From positions 26,279 to 90,278 of the forward strand of contig NZ_KE007327.1 in the NCBI RefSeq assembly GCF_000397065.2: DNA of 64,000 nt, written 5' to 3'. The translations under genes were made by a program, and so were the position numbers. Under the pieces are notes generated by a model. The model made no database searches. It had not been told where the DNA came from and was given only the letters and a program-made list of their open reading frames with translations. Origin of the DNA: Marinobacter lipolyticus SM19 (lineage in GTDB: Bacteria; Pseudomonadota; Gammaproteobacteria; Pseudomonadales; Oleiphilaceae). Below are positions 26,313 through 36,725 of the stretch, piece by piece (positions within the stretch are counted from its first letter, which is position 1; each line of letters begins with the position of its first letter).

Positions 26313-27509
26313 ATGAACAGAGACGACATTCTTGTTTGTGTGGCGGATGACATTGGTATCAGGACATGGCTTGAGCGCACTCTGGACGGTATGTGGCCTG
26401 TGGAGTTTGTTGCTTCTTCCGACCTTTCCCGTGTCAGCAGGCTGGTAGAGGCCACTGGCAGTCGCTTTGTGATGGTGGCAGCGGATGAAAACGATGCCGA
26501 GAAAGCCCTGAGGATCATCAGTGCCCTGACTAAATCCCGTAATGACCTGGCGGTCGTATCCCTGACTCGCAGGGTGAGCCAGGACTTTCTCCTGCGGAGC
26601 ATGCGGGCAGGTGCCCGGGATTGCTTCATCGCCAGTAGTGATGGCGAGGAAATCAGGACACGAATCCAGCAATTTCTTCACGTGTCGCCCGAGCGCGCCA
26701 CCACCGGCACCCGTACGTCAGAAGGGCGGAAGAAAATTACCCTGGTTACCAGTTCCAGTGCGGTGGTTGATACTCGATTTTTCGCACAGAACCTGGCATT
26801 CACCACCAATAAACTGTTCCCGAACGCCCGGATTCTCGCACTGGACACCTCGGCGACGGACCGGCACGCATTTTATCTGGACAGTAATAACAGGGTGACC
26901 CTGGAAAGCCTTCTACAGAATCCGGAATCGCTTGATCAGGCAATGATTGAGACCGCATTGGAGGAATACGCCCCTAATCTCCGCCTGCTGTCGGGCAAGC
27001 TGTCGCCTGAAGCCCTCAGTGACGATCGTAACGCAGATCTGTTTATCGCCGTCAGCCAGCTGATGAGCATGTTCGATAACATTGTTGTCAACGTGGATCC
27101 AGTCGTTGCGGATTTCTGGATCAGTGCGGTCGGTCTGCATGCCAAGGATCTGGTGGTGGTGATTCAGCCTATTGTTGAGCAGGCCCACGAAGCGCGCCGG
27201 CAACTGGATGGTTGGCGTGAACATCTTGCCCGTGACTGTCGAAAATCGCTGGTGCTGGATTGCTATGAGAAGAAGGGCTCCCCGGCGATTGGTGAAATCG
27301 AGCGAGCGGTGGGCATCGATTATATGGGAAGCCTGCCACTGGACTGGAACAACCGGCTGATGTCGATCAATGCGGGGTTGCCGTTGCACAAACTGCCCCA
27401 AAGAAGCCCGTATCAGAAACAGCTGGAAGCACTTCTCAAACGCTACGGAGCGGATGAAAACAGGAACGATCAAGTCGCCGTGCGACGCAAGTTATTGCGG
27501 ATTGGATAA
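26313..27509 (+). CDS. tadZ: TadZ/CpaE-like pilus localization protein with degenerate ATP-binding loop
   Basis: A 398-residue protein in the position of TadZ/CpaE. The N-terminal part (about 1-125) is an atypical receiver-like domain (RDDILVCVADDIGIRTWLER; no clear phospho-acceptor context). The C-terminal part (about 140-390) should be a MinD/ParA-type ATPase, and strands such as ITLVTSSS, ARILALDTSA and DNIVVNVDP are recognisable. But the deviant Walker A (KGGxGKT/S) is replaced by TSSSAVVDTRF near residue 146. The switch region also lacks the usual DLD pattern. TadZ in other species places the pilus machine at the pole and can be a weak or inactive ATPase, so the loss may be tolerated. 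The gene is intact and between secretin and ATPase genes. Confidence 0.85.
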   Translation: MNRDDILVCVADDIGIRTWLERTLDGMWPVEFVASSDLSRVSRLVEATGSRFVMVAADENDAEKALRIISALTKSRNDLAVVSLTRRVSQDFLLRSMRAGARDCFIASSDGEEIRTRIQQFLHVSPERATTGTRTSEGRKKITLVTSSSAVVDTRFFAQNLAFTTNKLFPNARILALDTSATDRHAFYLDSNNRVTLESLLQNPESLDQAMIETALEEYAPNLRLLSGKLSPEALSDDRNADLFIAVSQLMSMFDNIVVNVDPVVADFWISAVGLHAKDLVVVIQPIVEQAHEARRQLDGWREHLARDCRKSLVLDCYEKKGSPAIGEIERAVGIDYMGSLPLDWNNRLMSINAGLPLHKLPQRSPYQKQLEALLKRYGADENRNDQVAVRRKLLRIG

Positions 27510-27521
27510 GGAGAGCGCGGA

Positions 27522-28727
27522 ATGGCCACCCGGATTGATCAGGAATATCAGGATCTGAAAAAGCGCGTTCACTACTTTCTGGTGGAGCGTCTGGACGAAG
27601 AGGGGATGGAAGTCGGTAAGTCTGGCCGTGAGACCCTGTTTGCCTTTATCCAGGACAACGTGCGGAGTTTTGTCGCCCAGCACAGGATGCCGCTGTCTGC
27701 TCAGGATCTGACTTTGCTGACCCGCGAAACCTTTGATGAAGTTGCGGGGTTCGGGCCTCTGGAACCGTTACTCGCGGATGAAACCGTTAATGACATACTG
27801 GTCAACGGACCCAGGGATGTGTTCATTGAAGTATCCGGCGTGCTGCAGCGGGCGCAGACCCGTTTCATTGACGATGATCATGTTACCCGTGTGATTCGCC
27901 GCATTCTGGCGCCCCTGGGGCGTCGACTGGACGAGTCCAGCCCCATGGTGGATGCCCGCCTGCCGGACGGCTCCCGTGTCAACGCCATTATTCCCCCGAT
28001 CGCCCTGGACGGTCCGTCCATCAGTATCCGGAAATTTACACAAAAGCACCTGACGGCCCAGGATCTGGTGAACAGCGGTTCCATGACGTCCCGTTGCCTG
28101 GAAATCCTGATGAATCTGGTCGAGGCGCGCCGTAACATTCTGATCAGTGGCGGCACCGGTACCGGTAAAACCACTATCCTCAATCTGTTGAGCCAATACA
28201 TCCCGAGGGACGAGCGGGTTGTCACTATCGAAGATTCGGCGGAACTCCAGCTGAATCATCCACACATCGTGCGCCTGGAAACCCGACCGGCCAATACCGA
28301 AGGCTCGGGCAAGATCACTGCCCGGGACCTGGTGATCAACGCGCTGCGTATGCGGCCAGACCGGATTATTCTTGGTGAGGTGCGTTCCGGTGAGATTATC
28401 GAACTGCTTCAGGCCATGAATACCGGTCATGAAGGCTCGATGAGTACGATTCACTCCAACAGTGCAAAAGATGCGCTGGTCCGAATTGAAACTTTGCTTG
28501 CGGTGAATGGTTATGATGCCGGTGAGCGGGCCATTGGCCGTTTGATTGGCTCATCGCTGGATGTCATCGTCCAGCTTGCCAGGTTACCCAGCGGCCGCCG
28601 GTTTATCAGTGAAGTCGTTGCGATGCAGTCCACACCGGACGATCCCTACAAAATGGAAACCCTCTACCGGGCAGAACGTGAAGAGCATGGCGACCTGGCC
28701 CCGCTGACCGGGGAGGGGCCAACGTGA
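27522..28727 (+). CDS. tadA: Pilus assembly/retraction ATPase TadA/CpaF
   Basis: A 401-residue secretion ATPase of the VirB11/CpaF class. An N-terminal helical domain ([20 protein letters not shown], about 80-100) leads to the P-loop [14 protein letters not shown] (about 208-220). Next are the Asp box [11 protein letters not shown], the [10 protein letters not shown] segment, the Walker B region [14 protein letters not shown] and the His box [14 protein letters not shown]. All catalytic motifs look intact. It powers Flp pilus extension and, in the Caulobacter system, retraction too. AAGGAG lies upstream of the ATG. Its end overlaps tadB by four bases. Confidence 0.95.
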   Translation: MATRIDQEYQDLKKRVHYFLVERLDEEGMEVGKSGRETLFAFIQDNVRSFVAQHRMPLSAQDLTLLTRETFDEVAGFGPLEPLLADETVNDILVNGPRDVFIEVSGVLQRAQTRFIDDDHVTRVIRRILAPLGRRLDESSPMVDARLPDGSRVNAIIPPIALDGPSISIRKFTQKHLTAQDLVNSGSMTSRCLEILMNLVEARRNILISGGTGTGKTTILNLLSQYIPRDERVVTIEDSAELQLNHPHIVRLETRPANTEGSGKITARDLVINALRMRPDRIILGEVRSGEIIELLQAMNTGHEGSMSTIHSNSAKDALVRIETLLAVNGYDAGERAIGRLIGSSLDVIVQLARLPSGRRFISEVVAMQSTPDDPYKMETLYRAEREEHGDLAPLTGEGPT

Positions 28728-29641
28728 CTAGCCAGCTCTGGTTCACCGGTGCGTTGCTGGTGGGACTTCTCGCAGTCTTCCTGCTGTTGTTGCAGCTAGG
28801 GTGGAGCGAGTGGCAAAGCGGCCGTCAGATCACACAGACAATCAAGACGCGATTGACACCCGCCGGTGAAGCCGCCGGACTCGGCGGTGCCAGAGTGGAT
28901 CTGGGACCTTTGGAGAGAGTGCTGGTCCAGGCCGATATCCATTGGAGTATTCAGCGCCTGGTAATGCTATCGGTGGTGTTGATGGGGGTGCTGACCATTA
29001 TTGCCGTGTCCCGGGGTGTGGTGGTTTTTCTGGTGGTACTGTTTTTCACTGTGACGGCTTTGGGAGTCTGGTGGCGCATGAGATTTCAGAAGCAGCGCCA
29101 GACCATTCATGAAGAGCTCCCGGGTGTAGTGGATGCGGTATTGAGGAATATCGATGCTGGCCGATCCCTGGAGCACTCTCTGATTACGGCGTTTGATGAG
29201 TCGTCACCCGTATTCAGCCCGCTGGTTTTCCGGCTGCGCAATGCCGTGGAGTCTGGTCGTGAATATACCCGACTGTTTGAGGATTTCGCAGATCTTTACA
29301 AGGTGCCCGCAATGGTTCTGGTCGCCATAGCCCTGCGCACAACCTCGCGTTTCGGCTCGTCGATTCGTCCAGTGCTGGAACAGGTGTCCACGTCACTGAG
29401 AACACAACAGGCCATGCGGCGGGAATTCCTTGCAGCCAGTGCGGAAACGCGCTTTACGGCGGTGACGTTTGCTGTTCTTCCCCCGGCATTGGCGGCCTTT
29501 ATGGTGCTGGTCAATGAAGAGTATTCGGATGTGTTGCTGCACACGCCTACGGGGCATTCTTTGCTGCTGACCGCAGGGATTCTGCAAGTGCTCGGTATGG
29601 TGGTGATCTGGCGGATGATCCAGGGGGTGGGGCGTGGTTGA
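28724..29641 (+). CDS. tadB: Tad pilus inner membrane platform protein TadB
   Basis: A 305-residue protein with GTG start overlapping the tadA stop (GTGA). A helix at 8-25, two helices around 78-120, the cytoplasmic type II/IV secretion F domain (ELPGVVDAVLRNIDAGRSLE, about 135-260) and C-terminal helices fit TadB. With TadC it forms the inner membrane platform on which the ATPase acts. Confidence 0.92.
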   Translation: MTSQLWFTGALLVGLLAVFLLLLQLGWSEWQSGRQITQTIKTRLTPAGEAAGLGGARVDLGPLERVLVQADIHWSIQRLVMLSVVLMGVLTIIAVSRGVVVFLVVLFFTVTALGVWWRMRFQKQRQTIHEELPGVVDAVLRNIDAGRSLEHSLITAFDESSPVFSPLVFRLRNAVESGREYTRLFEDFADLYKVPAMVLVAIALRTTSRFGSSIRPVLEQVSTSLRTQQAMRREFLAASAETRFTAVTFAVLPPALAAFMVLVNEEYSDVLLHTPTGHSLLLTAGILQVLGMVVIWRMIQGVGRG

Positions 29642-30509
29642 CACTTGGTTCCTGTTATCCACTGCGGCGGCGCTGTTTGCGTTGTGGATGGCCGGCTATA
29701 TGGCTCCGCGTTGGGCCCTTAAAGCCCGGATACATGATCGCCTGAAAAACCGGGGCGGAATTGGCAATCATGACGAGGAAATGTCCAGCTTTCTGGCGGA
29801 ATTGGGGGAAAGCTTTACCAGCCTGTCTTCCATTCAGGGTGATTACGAGGATATGGAAGCCGCATTGGAAACCACGGGCCGGAATCGCCAGCAAAGTCAG
29901 GCGACCTATATGGTTCTGTGCTGGTTGCTGCCACTGATTGTGATTGTGTTGGGATTCATTATCGCCGGGTCCATTGTCGGTATCATCATTGCTGCCGTGG
30001 CCTTTCTGCTGCCTCGTCGTGTGATCCGGACAATGGGGGTCACCGCCGAAAAACAACAGAACCTTGAAGCCATCGAATTGTGCCATATGACACGAATGCT
30101 GATGGAAGCTGGTTTGTCTATTGAGCGTGCCCTGCGGCTTACCGCTGTTCAGGCACGGCCCATCATGCCCCACCTGGCAAGCAGGCTTGACCGTTTCAAC
30201 CGGGTAATGGAAAGCGGGGCGGACCGGACTGCAGCACTGGATGAACTGGGTAGAAATCGACGCATTGTGGTGTTGCGCAGTTACGTGAACCTGATGAAGC
30301 AGAGTGGAACCCTGGGGGCAGGGGTGACCTCGAGTCTGGATCAGATCATCAAGGAAGCGCAACAAAAAGAACGCAGTAACCTGAACGAGGAAACCAACCG
30401 GATTGGCGCCAAGATGACGATTGTGATGATGGTGTTCCTGCTGCCCGGATTGTTCCTGTTGATTGGCGGTCCGGCCGTGATGTCCATTTTGGAAACGATC
30501 AGTCGCTAG
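29634..30509 (+). CDS. tadC: Tad pilus inner membrane platform protein TadC
   Basis: A 291-residue T2SS-F-domain protein that begins with GTG eight bases inside the end of tadB. One helix at the start, a pair near 95-135 (LLPLIVIVLGFIIAGSIVGI), the conserved LCHMTRMLMEAGLSIERALR block and a last helix (MMVFLLPGLFLLIGGPAV) fit TadC, the second half of the platform. The stop codon is followed by a 50-base gap before tadD. Confidence 0.92.
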   Translation: MVDTWFLLSTAAALFALWMAGYMAPRWALKARIHDRLKNRGGIGNHDEEMSSFLAELGESFTSLSSIQGDYEDMEAALETTGRNRQQSQATYMVLCWLLPLIVIVLGFIIAGSIVGIIIAAVAFLLPRRVIRTMGVTAEKQQNLEAIELCHMTRMLMEAGLSIERALRLTAVQARPIMPHLASRLDRFNRVMESGADRTAALDELGRNRRIVVLRSYVNLMKQSGTLGAGVTSSLDQIIKEAQQKERSNLNEETNRIGAKMTIVMMVFLLPGLFLLIGGPAVMSILETISR

Positions 30510-30559
30510 GGTATCCGTTCAGGGTTAGCGACAAAGTAAAAAACCTGTCAGGAGACATT

Positions 30560-31246
30560 ATGGGAGTATGTAAGCGTATTAGCGGGCGGGGAAGCCTGCT
30601 GCTGGCAATTTCACTGGCAGTTACCGGTTGTTCGACCATGAGCACAAGTACCGTGGATGAGCCGCAACTCCAGGTCAGTTGCACCACGACCTTGCAACCC
30701 GAACATCAGCTTCAGCTTGACGCTGTGGATGCCCAGATGTCCCGATCACAGCCCTACGCGGCGCTGGCAAAACTGGAGAGTGAAGGCCTTGCAACTGAGC
30801 AGCACTGGGTAAGGCGTGGGCAGCTATTGGCTTCAACCAGTCAGGTAGCTGAAGCACAAGAAGTGTTCCAGGCATTGGCCACACAATGTGATTCGGCGAT
30901 GGGGCACCATGGACTGGGGCTTGTTTACCTGAAGATGGGAAAACTGAATGAAGGTACCCGTGAACTGAGAAAAGCCCGGGAACTGGCTCCGTCATCATCG
31001 GATATCCGCAACGATTATGGCTATGCCCTGTTGCTGACCGGTGGTTACTACGATGCGGTTTTCGAGTTGCGGACGGCGTTTGAACTGGCTAATGGGGAAG
31101 GCGCGGTTCGTCAGAACCTGGCGGCAGGTTATTTCATCACCAATGATCGTTCCGGCATCGCGATGCTTAGGCAAAAGTACAATTTGTCGAACGACGAAAT
31201 CGCCCATGCTGAAAAGTTGGCGGCCCGGATCAGGAGGTCCAAATGA
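30560..31246 (+). CDS. tadD: TadD-like TPR lipoprotein
   Basis: A 228-residue lipoprotein (lipobox VTGC after a signal peptide) with three TPR-like units, best seen in MGHHGLGLVYLKMGKLNEGT and DIRNDYGYALLLTGGYYDAV. TadD proteins are TPR lipoproteins that help the secretin or export. AGGAGA precedes the ATG. The stop overlaps the ATG of the next small gene by four bases. Confidence 0.85.
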   Translation: MGVCKRISGRGSLLLAISLAVTGCSTMSTSTVDEPQLQVSCTTTLQPEHQLQLDAVDAQMSRSQPYAALAKLESEGLATEQHWVRRGQLLASTSQVAEAQEVFQALATQCDSAMGHHGLGLVYLKMGKLNEGTRELRKARELAPSSSDIRNDYGYALLLTGGYYDAVFELRTAFELANGEGAVRQNLAAGYFITNDRSGIAMLRQKYNLSNDEIAHAEKLAARIRRSK

Positions 31247-31512
31247 GAACAGCACTGATGTGGCTTCTGCTGCTTGCGCCGATATCAGTACTTGGCCAGG
31301 AGCGGCCGGAGCACGGTCTGTCGAACTCGGTCGTTGTCTTCGAGAGCGTGCCCGAGACCCGACAAAGGCTCGACAGGCAGGCGGGAAGCGGCGCACCGGA
31401 GAAAAGCGAGTTGTCTGTCCAGTCTTATGTGGATAGTCAGGAGCGAATTTCCGAGACGTTCCGGCGTGCTATTCCTGACAAGTTGACAGAGTCGTCCCGT
31501 GAAAATGATTAA
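31243..31512 (+). CDS. Small secreted protein of Tad loci, DUF3613-like
   Basis: An 89-residue protein with a signal peptide ending at LGQ. The C-terminal region SVQSYVDSQERISETFRRAI with following PDKLTE resembles the core of DUF3613 proteins (RYLDSF...PIPE), which I recall in Tad gene clusters of Pseudomonas-like bacteria. Role unknown. Its ATG overlaps tadD and its end overlaps the start of tadG, so it belongs to the operon. Confidence 0.65.
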   Translation: MRTALMWLLLLAPISVLGQERPEHGLSNSVVVFESVPETRQRLDRQAGSGAPEKSELSVQSYVDSQERISETFRRAIPDKLTESSREND

Positions 31513-33337
31513 GGGCGTGCGGAAGCAGCGTGGGGTGCTGATTTTTATTACCCCGCTGATTATTACCGTGATTGTTCTGATGATGGTGCTGGCCATTGAT
31601 GGTGCCCGCTTACTGGCGCTGCAATCCGAAATGCAGAACCAGGTTAACGCCGCTGCCAGTGCCGCTGCCGACGGAGCCCAGGCTTGTGGCGGCCCGGAAA
31701 TTGCGATGTCGACCATGTCCGCCAGGGCACTGGCCGCAGCTCAGGCCGCTGGCTACGAGGGGGGCGGGGATGCTCTGCAGGTCTTGCCCGGCGTACTGGA
31801 ATCGACGGAAGCAAATGCCGAACTGGTATTCCGCAGTGTTCCGGAATCCGCCCTCAGTCGCAGCAACGGTGTCCGGGTATCCATGACCCGCGATGAGCCT
31901 ATTTCAAGGCTGATTCCCGGTGGTCTCTTTGGCAACATCACTCTTGAGACATCCGCGGCTGTGCGGAAGGAAGTCAATGCCACCATCAGCGCGGCCGGAT
32001 CAGCCTTAAGCGTCGAGGGGGGCCTGCTGGGAGACCTCATCGGCGGGGTGTTGGGTGTCCCGTCTTATAGCCTCAGTCCTACCGACCTGAACAGCCTTGA
32101 AAACACCCTGGTCAATGTCGGGGACCTGTTGGAACAGATGGGGGTTGCCAGTGTGGCGGATCTGGTCGACGAGCCGCTTGTTGACCTGTTGACGGAGGTG
32201 ACGGGGCTTGTCGGGGGGGCTGGGATGCCTGTTGGCGGACTGGTGGATGATCTGACCGATGCGGCGGGTGTCGGCGGTTTGTATGTGAGCGATGTGCTGA
32301 CGGTAGTCGAGGGAGCTGAGGTGCCGGCGAACGCCAGTTTCCCGGTTTATGACCTGGTGGTCAGCACCGCTATGAACAGTGCCCGTGTCTTGAGCGAGGG
32401 CGGATCCCTTCTGGCTCTGAATCTGCAAACCTCGGAGTCCACGCTATTGCAGGATCTGACCAGCTCAATCGGAGAGCTGGCTGATCTGAGTGTCGATCTT
32501 GGTCTCTTCGTGGCGGAACCGCCGAAGATGGTATACGGCCCGGCACGCCAGAATGCCGCAGGCGACTGGCTAACCCAGTTTCAATCCGCGGATATAAGGC
32601 TTGAGGCCGTTATCTCGGCCGGGTTGAGCGAAAGCACCGTTAACAGCCTGATATCGACCCTGTCGCTTGGGTTGATTGATCTCAATCTGATGGAGAACAT
32701 CGAGATACCCCTGGCTGTCCAGGCTGGTGGTGGTCGTGGCAGTTTTGTGTCAGGTGACTGCGCCAGTGGTGGCAATGACAATGATGTGTCCCTGGGTTTT
32801 GACCTGATTGAGACGGCTGTTGATGTGCAGACAGGCACCGTTGACCCGGGATCAGGCACGGTGATTCCGGGGGATGTGCATGCGGAGATTCTGGAACTCA
32901 CTATCAACACCATCCTGTTGGGAACCTATACCGAGCAACTGTGCGTGGATGCCGGCCTGGCCGTCGATCTGTATGGCGCAAGTGCACTGCCATCGGTCAT
33001 TGATAATTACCCACTCGAATGTGTGGATGGTGATTGCGCCAGACAGAGCCTGGCCTCGGGAAACTCGGCCGATGATTTCAACGCGGATGTCGACATTACG
33101 TCGCTTGATCTGACTTGCGGCGAAAGCGGACTGAGTGCGGGTGTTTTGAGTATTGCCAGTGCGTTGGTAACACCGATCACTATTCTGCTGGAAGACGTCA
33201 CGAGTGATGTTGTGAAAGGTGTCGTAGCGCCACTGCTGTCAGCTCTGGGCGTGAATCCCGGCGATATGTCGGTGACCGTAGTAAACGCTAACCAAAACAC
33301 CACACAGCTGATTGAAAATGTGTCTATAGTGGAATAG
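31499..33337 (+). CDS. tadG: TadG-like pilus assembly protein
   Basis: A 612-residue protein. It starts at GTG 31499 (or ATG 31505) and has one N-terminal helix with the Tad motif RGVLIFITPLIITVIVLMMV followed by ARLLALQSEMQNQVNAAASA, typical for TadE/G-like proteins. The rest is a large exported domain, rich in Gly, Leu, Val and Asp, poor in Lys, with repeated VGDLLEQM / VADLVDEP / LVDLLTEV segments around residues 195-240 and four to six Cys near the C-terminus. No von Willebrand A motif (DxSxS) is visible, unlike in several TadG proteins. So the periplasmic domain is of unrecognised type. Confidence 0.78.
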   Translation: MKMIKGVRKQRGVLIFITPLIITVIVLMMVLAIDGARLLALQSEMQNQVNAAASAAADGAQACGGPEIAMSTMSARALAAAQAAGYEGGGDALQVLPGVLESTEANAELVFRSVPESALSRSNGVRVSMTRDEPISRLIPGGLFGNITLETSAAVRKEVNATISAAGSALSVEGGLLGDLIGGVLGVPSYSLSPTDLNSLENTLVNVGDLLEQMGVASVADLVDEPLVDLLTEVTGLVGGAGMPVGGLVDDLTDAAGVGGLYVSDVLTVVEGAEVPANASFPVYDLVVSTAMNSARVLSEGGSLLALNLQTSESTLLQDLTSSIGELADLSVDLGLFVAEPPKMVYGPARQNAAGDWLTQFQSADIRLEAVISAGLSESTVNSLISTLSLGLIDLNLMENIEIPLAVQAGGGRGSFVSGDCASGGNDNDVSLGFDLIETAVDVQTGTVDPGSGTVIPGDVHAEILELTINTILLGTYTEQLCVDAGLAVDLYGASALPSVIDNYPLECVDGDCARQSLASGNSADDFNADVDITSLDLTCGESGLSAGVLSIASALVTPITILLEDVTSDVVKGVVAPLLSALGVNPGDMSVTVVNANQNTTQLIENVSIVE

Positions 33338-33357
33338 TAAACAAAGCAGCTTCAAGC

Positions 33358-35457
33358 ATGGATGGCAAAGACGTGGGCTCAGCAGTTTCGGATTACTGGA
33401 CGTTTTCTTCAGACAATCTCGTATCGGGCATTCTGCCATTAATAACGGCCGTGCTGGCGGCTTTATTGCTGGTGTCCCTGATTCGCTACAGGCGGTTGGG
33501 GGGCAGGGGACAGGGGCTCAGTGTTGAAATGGGATCCGCCAGTCGCTCCTTGCGGAATGCGGACCGTGATCTCCGTACGCTCTTTGATCAGTCCGCTATC
33601 GCAGTGATGTTGCTGGACCCCACGACAAAATCGGTCCTCTACGCCAATGAAACAGCCATGATGGCATTTGGTGTGCGAACGGAAGAGCAGCTCACTGCGG
33701 AGGTCATGCAAAAGCCGGACGCGTGGTCCCCCTCCCCATTCAGTCTGCTGGATTTCGAAGAGACTGTTTTCAAAACCAGCCGTTCCGGCCTACAGAAATT
33801 TGAATGGTATTTTGAACCCACTGGTCGCCACCCGGTCTGGCTGGACAGCTCGCTCTCCATTATCTCCTATAAAAGCGGACAGGCATTGATGTTCACCGGG
33901 GTCAACATCACTGAACGCAAACACGCTGAGAAAGCCGATCATTTTCGCCATAAAGCCATGACCTCCATGGCAAACGACAATGGCCTGCATGTCACTCTTG
34001 ACCATCTTGCAGCCATGGCGGAATCCCGCATGCCCGGAGCCTACTGCGGGGTGATGGTTCATGATGGAGAGCGCGCCCGCCTGCGGTGGGTGGGTGGCCG
34101 ATCACTGCCGGAACCCTTCCGTGAAGCAATGGACGACCTGCCAGTGGCTTTTGGTGCCGCCAGTAGTGGTACCGCCGTGTTTATTCGGGGGCGTGTCGTG
34201 AGCCGGGATGTGCGTACGGATGATCGGTGGGAGCGTCATCGCGACGATGCTGAGTGGGCCGGGTTACGAGCCTGTTGGTCAGAGCCGGTTATCGGTAGTA
34301 GTGGGGAGTTGCTGGGTACCTTTGATGTGTACCATAAAGAGCCCTGGACACCAGGGGATGATGACATCGATGCCCTGACTGACCCCATTGCGATTACCAG
34401 CCTGGCCATCGAGCGGCACCTGTCGAAAAGCCAGTTGGAGCATATGGTACTCTCTGAGCAGATGGTTCGGAGAATCAGTACCGATCTGCTCACCCTTGGC
34501 CCGGAAGAAACCGACCAAGGCATCACCAGCACGTGTCGGGCCCTGGGGGATTTTTACCGGGCGGACCGGGTGTTTCTGTGTCAGTTTGAAGATGCCAGTC
34601 AGCAGGTGTGGGTAAGTCATGAATGGGCGGGGGAAGGCTTTGGTTCGCTGTGTCCGGACATTGCCAGAAAGTATCCGGTTATTCCGTCCAGCCTGAACAA
34701 GGTCTTTGAGGGCAAGCCAAGTGTGATCTTCTCGGCGGAACAGGAGATACCCCCGCAGCTTGAGTTCCTGAAGGAGTTGCTGACCTTGAAAGGTCAACAG
34801 TCGGTGCTGCTGGTCAGGGTGCATCGTGGTGACAGAATGTCGGGAATACTGGGGATACAGATGACCTCCGCTGTTAATCCCTGGACACCTCAGCGAGCCC
34901 AGACAGCGGAGCTGATGGCGAATCTGTTCGGCAGCGCTCTGAATCGTAACCAGTTACTCCATTCGCTGACCTACCAGGCCGTGCACGATCAATTAACCGG
35001 ACTCTATAATCGCCACAAGATCGAAAGCTTCATGGATCAGGAGGTGGCCCGCTGCACCCGGTATGGCAGCACGTTCTCAGTGATTATCTTTGATCTGGAT
35101 AACTTCAAATCCATCAACGACCGTTATGGCCACAATGAGGGGGATGCGGTGTTGTCCGGTGTCTCAGTGCTGGTTGGTCAGGGCATTCGTGAGTCAGAGA
35201 TTGCGGGTCGCTGGGGCGGCGAGGAGTTCCTGATTATACTGCCGGAGACATCTCTGGACAGTGCGGTGCCGGTCGCTGATCGTTTACGGGGAAGTATTGA
35301 AAGTCACCGCTTCTCGATTCCGGAGCCGGTCACCATCAGCGTTGGGGTTGCAGCCTTCCGTCCTGGCGACACGCCCCATGAGATTATTCAGCGTGCAGAT
35401 GCGGCGTTGTACAGCGCGAAAGAATCCGGTCGGAATTGCGTGAAACAGTCCTTTTAA
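33358..35457 (+). CDS. Membrane diguanylate cyclase, PAS-GAF-GAF-GGDEF
   Basis: A 699-residue signalling enzyme that should make c-di-GMP. One membrane helix (about 23-43), a PAS domain (RTLFDQSAIAVMLLDPTTKS, about 68-180), two GAF-like domains (about 195-350 and 365-530) and a C-terminal GGDEF domain (from LTGLYNRHKIESF, about 545). The active site is RWGGEEFLIILPE. The residues in the place of the inhibitory site are RESE five positions before GGEEF rather than RxxD, so feedback inhibition may be weak. It begins 20 bases after tadG on the same strand, which suggests it is the last gene of the pilus operon. Confidence 0.9.
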   Translation: MDGKDVGSAVSDYWTFSSDNLVSGILPLITAVLAALLLVSLIRYRRLGGRGQGLSVEMGSASRSLRNADRDLRTLFDQSAIAVMLLDPTTKSVLYANETAMMAFGVRTEEQLTAEVMQKPDAWSPSPFSLLDFEETVFKTSRSGLQKFEWYFEPTGRHPVWLDSSLSIISYKSGQALMFTGVNITERKHAEKADHFRHKAMTSMANDNGLHVTLDHLAAMAESRMPGAYCGVMVHDGERARLRWVGGRSLPEPFREAMDDLPVAFGAASSGTAVFIRGRVVSRDVRTDDRWERHRDDAEWAGLRACWSEPVIGSSGELLGTFDVYHKEPWTPGDDDIDALTDPIAITSLAIERHLSKSQLEHMVLSEQMVRRISTDLLTLGPEETDQGITSTCRALGDFYRADRVFLCQFEDASQQVWVSHEWAGEGFGSLCPDIARKYPVIPSSLNKVFEGKPSVIFSAEQEIPPQLEFLKELLTLKGQQSVLLVRVHRGDRMSGILGIQMTSAVNPWTPQRAQTAELMANLFGSALNRNQLLHSLTYQAVHDQLTGLYNRHKIESFMDQEVARCTRYGSTFSVIIFDLDNFKSINDRYGHNEGDAVLSGVSVLVGQGIRESEIAGRWGGEEFLIILPETSLDSAVPVADRLRGSIESHRFSIPEPVTISVGVAAFRPGDTPHEIIQRADAALYSAKESGRNCVKQSF

Positions 35458-35470
35458 TGGATACGGTCAT

Positions 35471-35492
35471 CTACACTGAGTAAACAGCGTAG
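35471..35492. promoter_or_regulatory. Inverted repeat upstream of the first class III ADH gene
   Basis: CTACACTG-AGTAAA-CAGCGTAG: eight-base arms with one mismatch around a six-base centre, 40 bases before the GTG of the dehydrogenase. It could be an operator or part of the promoter. No regulator gene is adjacent. Confidence 0.35.
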
Positions 35493-36644
<1,152 letters not shown>

Positions 36645-36674
36645 GACGGAATGCCTGTGCGTTGGTAATCCAGC

Positions 36675-36710
36675 AATCAAAAAACCCGCCAGTTGGCGGG
36701 TTTTTTGATT
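36675..36710. terminator. Bidirectional rho-independent terminator
   Basis: A perfect 16-base-pair stem (36675-36690 with 36695-36710) around the loop AGTT, with GC-rich core CCCGCC/GGCGGG and flanking A6 and T6 tracts. It lies between the convergent dehydrogenase and lipoprotein genes and can work on both strands. Confidence 0.95.
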
Positions 36711-36725
36711 GTCAGGTTGCTGGTG

